Below are positions 60,901 to 64,000 of a DNA stretch of 64,000 bases, one piece after another. The notes under the pieces were generated by a model. The model saw nothing but the letters and a program-made list of their open reading frames with translations. It made no database searches and was not told the origin of the DNA. Position 1 is the stretch's first letter; the number at the start of each line of letters is the position of its first letter. The stretch is from Paracentrotus lividus (lineage: Eukaryota > Echinodermata > Echinoidea > Camarodonta > Echinidae): the NCBI GenBank assembly GCA_940671915.1, contig CALNVZ010003433.1, forward strand, positions 25,651,405 to 25,715,404, given 5' to 3'. A program made the translations under genes and the position numbers.

Positions 60901-63492
60901 AATCTGAACCCTTGACCCGCTCTGATAATAAAACCTTAACTGTTGACCCAAAGCCTAACGGTAACTCCCGAAAAGCTGTTCATTTTGCCTCAAGCTCTTT
61001 CAATGATCCATTGACCTCGGCGACCCCAATGTCTGCCCTTCGACCACTTGCATGTCAACCTGAATCCTTGACCTCCCCACATGTCGAAAAAGGTGACCCC
61101 AAACTTAATGGCTCCATCCCAAACCCTCCCCAGTATGTCTCGACTTCTTCAATCCGTTTGAATCCCATGTCATTGCATGAACCTGGTCTGACATCTTCAC
61201 CTGTCCATGACCTCAGCATGACCCCAGCTGACCTTGAGGTCAGTATTGTGCAGTTATGTGTATGACCAACAGTTTGAATGAAAGAGCCAACCTTTACTTT
61301 TTTCTGTTTTGTATATGTTTAGGATTGTTTAGGGTTGAGGATTTATTAAACATTATGAAAAGGCTGTATATATTGTTGGATTTAATATTGCTTTAATGCA
61401 TTTTTTTTTAGAGGAGTTTATGATTTTGATCTCCATGTGAATCAGTAATATTCTTATCTCTGAATAGTATCCCTATGTATCAGGAAAATTCCTGACTACT
61501 TGCAAAACCAAGTTTATGACAATGAGTTGTATCGATAGTAGAAACCAAATATAGCAAACTTTCTGACCCATAATACAATCAAGTACATGCAAGTGGTTTA
61601 AGAACAAGAACAGTTTAATTGAAATATTCATTAAAAATCCCCCAAGTTAACAACACAACAGTATGTTATAATTACTGTGTTTATACTTGAATCGGCAATA
61701 AGTTTGCTTCATTCTGTATTCTTAGGTACACTAAATAAGGATGTTACAATTTAAAAAGATGAAGGCATAAAAAATTATTATTTGTACCATTTTTTAGAGG
61801 GATGGGATTAATGTAAACTTTCTGAAAATGTTCTACCGAGTAAGTCAAAAAAGACTTTACACCTAGAAAAATGTCAATAAAAAGAAAACCAATCTATAAA
61901 CCCTAAATTATTTTACATATTCTGAAAGAGTAACTCCTCCCGCATCTTCTGATGCCATTTTTGTGTGATATGTCTTTACGCTTGGATGAACACGACGCAT
62001 TGTTTGCGAACATGTCAATTTCGAATTGTGCCAGAATGGCAGTAAAATCAAAACAACAAAAAGCTAGAAAAAAGCAACTTCATCCTGATTAAAATAGTAT
62101 AACTTTTTAACGAAAATGTCTTCCGCTTAATAACTTGGCATGGATGTTGGCACGCATAATGTCTGCATTTGGTATGAAAATGAGATAGATCTGTAGAGTC
62201 AGGCATGAGTGAGCACACGTCAAAGACAAAATAAGCACTTCTCAAAAGTATTAGGAGGCCATTTTAGGTCTGTCAGTGGCAATTTGCTCTTTAATGTGTA
62301 CTCATTCGTGCATTACTTCACGAGTCAATCTAATTTTCATACAAATGTAGTCAATATGTGTATGTGCCAAGCCATTAAGCGGCAGACATTTTTGTTAAAA
62401 AGTTATGCTATTTTAATCAGGATGAAGTTGCCTTTCTGTAGCTTTTTGTTGTTTTTATTTTACTCCCATTCTGGCACAATTCGAAATTGTCATGTTCGCA
62501 AACAATCCGTCGTGTTCATCCAAGCGTAAAGACATAACACACAAAAATGGTAACAGAAGATGCGGGAGGAGTTACTCTTTCAGAATATGTATAATAAGGT
62601 GGGGTTTATAAATTGGTTTTCTTTTTATTGACATTTTTCTAGGTGTAAAGTTTTTTTTGACTCACTCGGTATATGGGCAGACTGCATTAAATTTGTTTGA
62701 GCTTTCTTGAGATTGAAGTGCTGATAACCATGTCTTGGTTTTCTTAACAGAATGGTGAGCAGGCCGCACCTCCCCCTCCCCCGCCCCCACCCCCAAAGGC
62801 AGGCTCGGATCACGCTGACTATCAGGTCTCTGAACACTTTAAATGCCAAAATCGTAGTGTAGGATGTTTTTGAGGTTTAAGATCTAATTTTATGAATGGT
62901 TGCGAAACTTTGTTGTGATTTTAACACATTCTTTTTTAAGACTATGAATTTACAACTCAATTGGTTATTGATAGTTATAAAAGATATCCTTTTGAACAAT
63001 GTGCCATGTGTATGATGTATGGTGCGTGTCTATACGAGTATGCCTGTGCAGATATGATGTAAATTATCTTATTTTATATACTATATCATTTGAATTAGAT
63101 CCTAAAAATACATGTACAGATGGAGAGAATTGTAATGCATGTAATAGGAGAAATAGATGAAGAGGCAGATAGACAGATAGAGATACATGTTCAATATTGA
63201 GAGAGAGAGATTGAGAGAGAGAGAAGTATAAGATGACTGAACATCAAGATAAAAATCATAGAAACTGCAGAAAAGATTTTTAACACATCCTCATAATTAT
63301 GTTTTGTTTGATACAATAGCAATATCAGTCACTAACAAAATCTATTTTTTTTTTTACCCAAATGTCTTACAACAGCCTTTAGGTACCACCCGCAATTTTC
63401 CTCACGGCCAGGGATCTTCGCCAAAGAGGGGTCCCTCTGCTCACGACCCTGCGAGTCAATATAAGGGTCCATCATTCACAATCCCTCAAGAG
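24479..63492 (+). CDS. VCL: Vinculin, 20 coding exons, 3' end outside window
   Basis: Vinculin links talin and alpha-catenin at integrin and cadherin adhesions to actin. Exons: 24479-24535, 40951-41058, 41426-41597, 42483-42628, 43083-43254, 43579-43803, 44268-44413, 45277-45469, 46156-46301, 46794-46956, 53343-53560, 54268-54379, 55024-55221, 55821-55912, 56680-56802, 59235-59354, 60177-60320, 60828-61238, 62751-62825 and 63376-63492. All borders are GT-AG and phases are continuous, giving 1046 codons without a stop. Residues 1-716 form the helical head and resemble vertebrate vinculin, with two instead of three internal repeats of about 110 residues. Residues 717-1046 are a proline-rich linker of six phase-0 exons. 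The tail domain is not in the window. The head call is certain; which linker exons are used together is unknown. Confidence 0.95.
25226..25311 (+). pseudogene. tRNA-like pseudogene
   Basis: An A-box-like TAGCTCAGCTGGTAGAGC (25231-25248) and a perfect B-box GGTTCGAATCC (25288-25298) are present. The anticodon region is too long, with an extra ATGTACATTGTA. The seven bases before the D arm do not pair with those after the T arm, so a functional tRNA is unlikely. Confidence 0.6.
31176..32344. mobile_element. TU-like foldback transposon with tandem-repeat arms
   Basis: Direct 8-bp repeats AGTGAAAC lie at 31168-31175 and 32345-32352. Each arm (about 31176-31466 and 32085-32344) is built from many copies of CCCACGAGACCGAC, in opposite orientation, spaced 15-16 bases or with longer spacers. 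The order and the spacers match between the arms, including GTATACTTCAT at the inner ends. The middle has T-rich and G-run sequence (31760-31830, 31995-32015). Tandem 15-bp outer arms and an 8-bp duplication recall the sea urchin TU family (from memory). Confidence 0.88.
32831..32964. mobile_element. 134-bp palindromic MITE
   Basis: Ends GGGGGCATACCATGAAACC and, reversed, GGGGGCCGTACCACGAAACC. The arms continue with TCATAAATCCAAGTTTCTTG-like sequence and meet near 32898. No coding capacity. Confidence 0.8.
36480..36690. repeat. Degenerate tandem repeat of TTTTGTCTAATGTC-like words
   Basis: Variants such as AATTGGTCTAAACCC, TTTGTCTAATGTCC and TTCAGTCTAATGTC recur at irregular spacing, about 8-10 times. 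No inverted partner was found nearby. Confidence 0.6.
36790..36807 (+). other. Primer-binding-site-like match to tRNA-Leu
   Basis: TGGTGTCAGGAGTGGGAT is the exact complement of the 3' end, with CCA, of a tRNA-Leu as I know it from vertebrates. In LTR retrotransposons such a site follows the 5' LTR. Here AATATATTACACAAATGT precedes it, which could be a decayed LTR end. No gag or pol was seen. Confidence 0.45.
39172..39590 (+). mobile_element. tRNA-derived SINE
   Basis: It begins with a tRNA-like head: A box TGGCTCAGTCGGTAAAGC (39180-39197) and B box GGTTCAAGTCC (39225-39235). A body follows with GCACGTTAAAGAACCCGC, a motif I recall from many invertebrate SINE bodies. It ends near ATTGGATTGGATG, a short repeated tail. 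Length about 420 bases. No flanking duplication was identified. Confidence 0.75.
39875..39901. repeat. (CT)n microsatellite
   Basis: An almost pure CTCTCT run within a wider T/C-rich stretch (39590-40080) in vinculin intron 1. Frames across it are artefacts. Confidence 0.9.
40269..40357. repeat. 33-bp perfect hairpin with CCAGAAGGGCGCTA arms
   Basis: Left arm 40269-40301 and right arm 40325-40357 are perfect reverse complements across 33 bases, separated by a 23-base loop. Further copies of the arm motif flank it (near 40245 and 40370), so it is the core of a larger degenerate palindrome, probably a MITE, in vinculin intron 1. Confidence 0.85.
40951..41058 (+). CDS. VCL: Vinculin exon 2
   Basis: 36 codons, from [20 protein letters not shown] to [11 protein letters not shown]. 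It is part of the first helical bundle, which binds talin. The alanine equivalent to vertebrate Ala50, important for talin binding, is kept (residue 49). Acceptor TTTCTATCAG, donor GTAAGA, phase 0-0. Confidence 0.96.
41204..41237 (+). pseudogene. Partial decayed copy of vinculin exon 3
   Basis: AAAAGACACAGCTGCCAGT is identical to exon 3 at 41431-41449, and 29 of 34 bases match overall. It lies 227 bases upstream of the exon, in intron 2, without splice sites of its own. Confidence 0.6.
41426..41597 (+). CDS. VCL: Vinculin exon 3
   Basis: 172 bases encoding [20 protein letters not shown] and ending in MLIDGAR plus a split Gly. It continues the talin-binding bundle. Acceptor TGTCTGCAG, donor GTAAGT, phase 0 to 1. 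A partial decayed copy of its first 40 bases lies upstream at 41204-41237. Confidence 0.96.
42049..42066 (+). other. Second primer-binding-site-like match to tRNA-Leu
   Basis: Same 18-base sequence as at 36790-36807, here preceded by GTAAATTACAAAAA, which could be an LTR end (..ACA). The surrounding sequences of the two sites otherwise differ. It lies in vinculin intron 3, same strand as the gene. Confidence 0.45.
42483..42628 (+). CDS. VCL: Vinculin exon 4
   Basis: 146 bases encoding [20 protein letters not shown] and [20 protein letters not shown]. Matches vertebrate [20 protein letters not shown]. Acceptor AATATTAG, donor GTCAGT, phase 1 to 0. Confidence 0.96.
42675..43015. repeat. (GAT)n-rich microsatellite
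   Basis: A long imperfect GAT/AAT repeat in vinculin intron 4 ending about 70 bases before exon 5. It gives long Met/Ile-rich false frames on both strands. Confidence 0.9.
43083..43254 (+). CDS. VCL: Vinculin exon 5
   Basis: 172 bases encoding [20 protein letters not shown] through [13 protein letters not shown]. Its position in the head follows vertebrate [20 protein letters not shown]. Acceptor TTTCTACAG, donor GTAATG, phase 0 to 1. Confidence 0.95.
43579..43803 (+). CDS. VCL: Vinculin exon 6
   Basis: 225 bases encoding [20 protein letters not shown] then [20 protein letters not shown] and ending [10 protein letters not shown]. Corresponds to vertebrate [24 protein letters not shown]. Phase 1 to 1. 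It is followed by the first internal repeat. Confidence 0.96.
44268..44413 (+). CDS. VCL: Vinculin exon 7, first half of internal repeat 1
   Basis: 146 bases encoding [20 protein letters not shown] and ending ALRAKGQ. It aligns with the start of a vertebrate internal repeat (EQAIRQILDEAGKV). Exons 7 and 9 share length and phase, as expected for duplicated modules. Phase 1 to 0. Confidence 0.95.
44749..45215 (-). pseudogene. SGNH/GDSL hydrolase-like remnant
   Basis: Read on the minus strand there is [15 protein letters not shown], then after one in-frame stop [10 protein letters not shown] and finally NDRLHLNE. These resemble SGNH blocks I (GDS), III (GTNN for GxND) and V (DxxH). Such esterase domains occur in ORF1 of some CR1/L2-type retroelements, which makes a transposon origin likely. 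It lies antisense in vinculin intron 7. Confidence 0.6.
45277..45469 (+). CDS. VCL: Vinculin exon 8, second half of internal repeat 1
   Basis: 193 bases encoding [20 protein letters not shown] and ending [20 protein letters not shown]. It is closest to the vertebrate segment before the last repeat (IEQAQRWIDNPTVDDRGVG). Phase 0 to 1. Confidence 0.95.
45598..45745. mobile_element. 148-bp palindromic MITE
   Basis: The ends GGCCCGAATTCACAAACG are perfect inverted repeats. The arms continue with TGGTTTAGTTAGTCCATGG and pair over most of the length. It lies in vinculin intron 8 and looks young. Confidence 0.88.
45880..45958 (+). pseudogene. Two decayed partial copies of vinculin exon 9
   Basis: 45909-45958 matches exon 9 at 46162-46211 in 38 of 50 positions without gaps. 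45880-45907 matches the start of the same segment at 21 of 28. Both lie in intron 8 upstream of the real exon, with no usable frame or splice sites. Confidence 0.55.
46156..46301 (+). CDS. VCL: Vinculin exon 9, first half of internal repeat 2
   Basis: 146 bases encoding [20 protein letters not shown] and ending VQRGQ. Corresponds to the last vertebrate repeat ([20 protein letters not shown]). Acceptor TTTGAAACAG, donor GTATGT, phase 1 to 0. Decayed copies of its 5' part lie about 250 bases upstream. Confidence 0.95.
46794..46956 (+). CDS. VCL: Vinculin exon 10, second half of internal repeat 2
   Basis: 163 bases encoding [20 protein letters not shown] and [20 protein letters not shown]. The VSDVFSDTTTPIK-like segment marks the end of the repeats in all vinculins. 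Phase 0 to 1. The next intron (6.4 kb) is filled with LINE remnants. Confidence 0.95.
48170..51503 (+). mobile_element. RTE/BovB-like non-LTR retrotransposon, inactive
   Basis: The endonuclease region starts with [14 protein letters not shown] (about 48658) and includes [26 protein letters not shown] and [13 protein letters not shown] linker (49380-50050) leads to reverse transcriptase with [31 protein letters not shown] and the catalytic YADDTLI (50721-50741). The C-terminal part ends near KGQT (51470). The tail is (ATCG)n at 51486-51501. Many frameshifts and stops make it dead. Same strand as vinculin, in intron 10. Clade is judged from protein motifs and the microsatellite tail. Confidence 0.82.
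51507..52565 (-). mobile_element. L2/CR1-like LINE fragment, reverse transcriptase part, inactive
   Basis: On the minus strand it reads [20 protein letters not shown], then PLTCGVP, the catalytic [10 protein letters not shown] (YADD at 52231-52242), then [34 protein letters not shown] and [11 protein letters not shown]. This order is typical of CR1/L2 elements. It has lost its 5' part and has stops. It lies tail to tail with the RTE-like element. Confidence 0.82.
53343..53560 (+). CDS. VCL: Vinculin exon 11
   Basis: 218 bases encoding [20 protein letters not shown] and ending [18 protein letters not shown], matching vertebrate LTPQVVSAARILLRNPGNQ. Acceptor CATGAATACAG, donor GTGGGT, phase 1 to 0. 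Confidence 0.96.
54268..54379 (+). CDS. VCL: Vinculin exon 12
   Basis: 112 bases encoding [20 protein letters not shown] then [18 protein letters not shown], matching vertebrate [21 protein letters not shown]. Phase 0 to 1. Confidence 0.95.
55024..55221 (+). CDS. VCL: Vinculin exon 13
   Basis: 198 bases encoding [19 protein letters not shown], then [20 protein letters not shown] and NSEDPKF. It is among the most conserved segments (vertebrate [26 protein letters not shown]). Phase 1 to 1. Confidence 0.96.
55821..55912 (+). CDS. VCL: Vinculin exon 14, end of helical head
   Basis: 92 bases encoding [20 protein letters not shown] then [10 protein letters not shown]. It is the last helical piece before the proline-rich linker and less conserved than exon 13. 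Acceptor TTCCCCTCAG, donor GTAAAT, phase 1 to 0. Confidence 0.9.
56680..56802 (+). CDS. VCL: Vinculin exon 15, linker exon with PPPPPLPP
   Basis: 41 codons, [20 protein letters not shown] then [12 protein letters not shown]. It starts the linker. LPPPPP fits the EVH1 ligand rule for Ena/VASP proteins, taking the place of vertebrate FPPPPP. Phase 0-0. The donor CAG/GTTGTT is weak. Without splicing the frame runs 25 codons further to a stop at 56875-56877. Confidence 0.88.
57377..57613. mobile_element. 237-bp MITE with ACCTATAGACGAATTC ends
   Basis: ACCTATAGACGAATTC at the left and its reverse complement at the right. An inner pair, GGGGGCTTCCAATGTACTAC and its near-complement GTAGTACATTGGAAGCCCCC, strengthens the palindrome. 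It lies in vinculin intron 15. Confidence 0.85.
59235..59354 (+). CDS. VCL: Vinculin exon 16, linker exon
   Basis: 40 codons, [20 protein letters not shown] then [13 protein letters not shown]. The acceptor ACTTATAG is poor in pyrimidines and the donor is CAG/GTTGAC. Phase 0-0. The proline run suits SH3 or EVH1 partners (inference). The frame, splice sites and neighbours support it. Confidence 0.78.
60177..60320 (+). CDS. VCL: Vinculin exon 17, linker exon rich in Pro, Tyr and His
   Basis: 48 codons, [20 protein letters not shown] then an Asp/His/Tyr-rich stretch ending TTLNDE. Acceptor CACCTCACAG, donor GAG/GTTAAC, phase 0-0. Several Tyr lie next to Pro or Asp; phosphorylation is possible but not shown. 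Confidence 0.78.
60828..61238 (+). CDS. VCL: Vinculin exon 18, long novel linker exon
   Basis: 137 codons, Ser/Thr/Pro/Leu-rich, with internal echoes DPLTSVTP and DPLTSATP. The acceptor TTTCTCTCTCCAG is strong; the donor is GAG/GTCAGT. Phase 0-0, open throughout. I know no counterpart in vertebrate vinculin. TGACC occurs 11 times in 411 bases, which suggests growth from a short repeat. Being an exon rather than an open repeat is likely from frame, phase and splice sites but needs transcripts. Confidence 0.65.
61836..62669. mobile_element. 834-bp near-perfect hairpin transposon
   Basis: TA flanks on both sides (61834-61835, 62670-62671). Ends CCGAGTAAGTCAAAAAA and, reversed, CCGAGTGAGTCAAAAAA. 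The two arms run nearly identical for roughly 350-390 bases, for example both contain CTTTACGCTTGGATGAACAC. There is only a short centre and no coding capacity. It lies in vinculin intron 18, so it is probably transcribed as a long hairpin. Confidence 0.9.
62751..62825 (+). CDS. VCL: Vinculin exon 19, polyproline microexon
   Basis: 25 codons with nine consecutive prolines ([18 protein letters not shown]). Such a run is a classic profilin or SH3 ligand; the partner is inference. Acceptor TTCTTAACAG, donor CAG/GTCTCT, phase 0-0. Confidence 0.75.
63376..63492 (+). CDS. VCL: Vinculin exon 20, last exon in window
   Basis: 39 codons, [20 protein letters not shown] then a Ser/Pro segment ending SFTIPQE. 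Acceptor TTACAACAG, donor GAG/GTTCTA, phase 0-0. It is a basic linker segment without polyproline. Tail-domain exons must follow beyond 64000. Confidence 0.7.
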
Positions 63493-64000
63493 GTTCTAAT
63501 ATAATCTTCTCTACTTCATATTCTCAAAAAAAAATTTGTTTATTTCCTTCATTTCCATGTACATGTTGCACTTAAGTGTTTTGAACCCTCTTTCTGTTCA
63601 TTTATTTTCCCCTTTTATTTTTGCACACTAACAAAAAACTATGATTTGCAGATGAGCAGATGTGCACCAATGGCAGAGCTCCTTACATAAAGCACCCATG
63701 TTGAGTCTATTAACAATGAAAGCAGGCGGCTGATTGGCTACTGGCGATCAGACCAAGCTCCTGTGTCATCGCACTTTGGCAGTTAAAAGAGAATGATTTG
63801 TGGATGCAAGCTCATCCGTGATTGGCTGATTCTTGTTGTAACATATGTATTGGGACCTACATGTGAATGGTCAGAAGTGTTGTGGTAAATGGTGGATTGT
63901 CTTGTGTGTTGTGCTTTCATGTGAGTGTGTGTTTGTTAATGTATATATTGCAAATGGATCTGTAAATTATATTTTAAGTACCAATATGTCAAGTATAGAA
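63493..64000. other. Vinculin sequence after exon 20
   Basis: Intron sequence to the window end. An acceptor-like TTTGCAG at 63646-63652 is followed by only 12 codons before a stop in the phase-0 frame and no donor is visible, so no exon is called. Confidence 0.6.

Larger units (their letters stand above)
56803..63375. other. Vinculin linker introns 15-19
   Basis: 56803-59234 (MITE at 57377-57613), 59355-60176 (two tandem 19-bp copies of TGCCTAGAGGATCCAGTTG-like sequence at 59474-59511), 60321-60827, 61239-62750 (hairpin transposon) and 62826-63375 (GAGA tract near 63200). No further linker exon was found, although short cassettes could be missed. Confidence 0.65.

Noticed and set aside
63646..63694. 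Another vinculin exon after TTTGCAG
   Set aside because: The phase-0 frame meets a stop after 12 codons and no donor lies before it.

Overview
The window looks like deuterostome invertebrate DNA, most probably an echinoderm and by repeat style a sea urchin. Two conserved animal genes lie head to head. The AT-rich sequence between and inside them is dotted with ACATGTACATGTA-type repeats and full of palindromic (foldback) transposons, including one with tandem-repeat inverted arms like the TU elements described from sea urchins. The species call is inference; the gene calls rest on reading exons, splice sites and phases directly.

Left gene, minus strand (249-10951): Suppressor of Hairless / RBPJ (CSL), the DNA-binding factor of Notch signalling. 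Eight coding exons can be joined in phase from the start codon at 10951 to an exon ending at 249 (405 codons: a 123-residue variable N-terminus, the RHR-N domain, the beta-trefoil domain and the entry to the third domain). The C-terminal exons lie beyond the window start.

Right gene, plus strand (24479 to beyond 64000): vinculin, the actin-linking protein of cell adhesions. Its 19-codon first exon (24479-24535) lies 16.4 kb upstream of exon 2. Twenty coding exons join in phase (1046 codons). Exons 1-14 encode the helical head, which has only two of the three internal repeats seen in vertebrate vinculin. Exons 15-20 encode a proline-rich linker of up to 330 residues, far longer than in vertebrates. 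All six linker exons are symmetric phase-0 cassettes, and all have a pyrimidine at donor position +3. This suggests a combinatorially spliced linker and is the most interesting feature of the window. The C-terminal tail domain is beyond the window end.

Between the genes (10952-24478) no protein gene was recognised. At 14980-21915 there is a Russian-doll nest: a TTAA-flanked palindromic element is split by a hAT-like element with a 7/8-matching 8-bp target duplication, which itself holds a palindromic TA element with a smaller palindrome inside it, a TA MITE, a second TTAA palindrome, and a foldback carrying a 30-bp minisatellite and a run of 26 G.

Vinculin introns carry further mobile DNA: a TU-like foldback with an 8-bp target duplication (31176-32344), a tRNA-derived SINE (39172-39590), a 33-bp perfect hairpin (40269-40357), two 18-base perfect matches to a tRNA-Leu primer-binding site, a dead RTE/BovB-like LINE (about 48170-51503) next to an opposite-strand L2/CR1-like LINE (51507-52565), an SGNH-hydrolase remnant (44749-45215), and a near-perfect 0.83-kb hairpin transposon between linker exons 18 and 19. 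Two introns hold decayed partial copies of the exon that follows.
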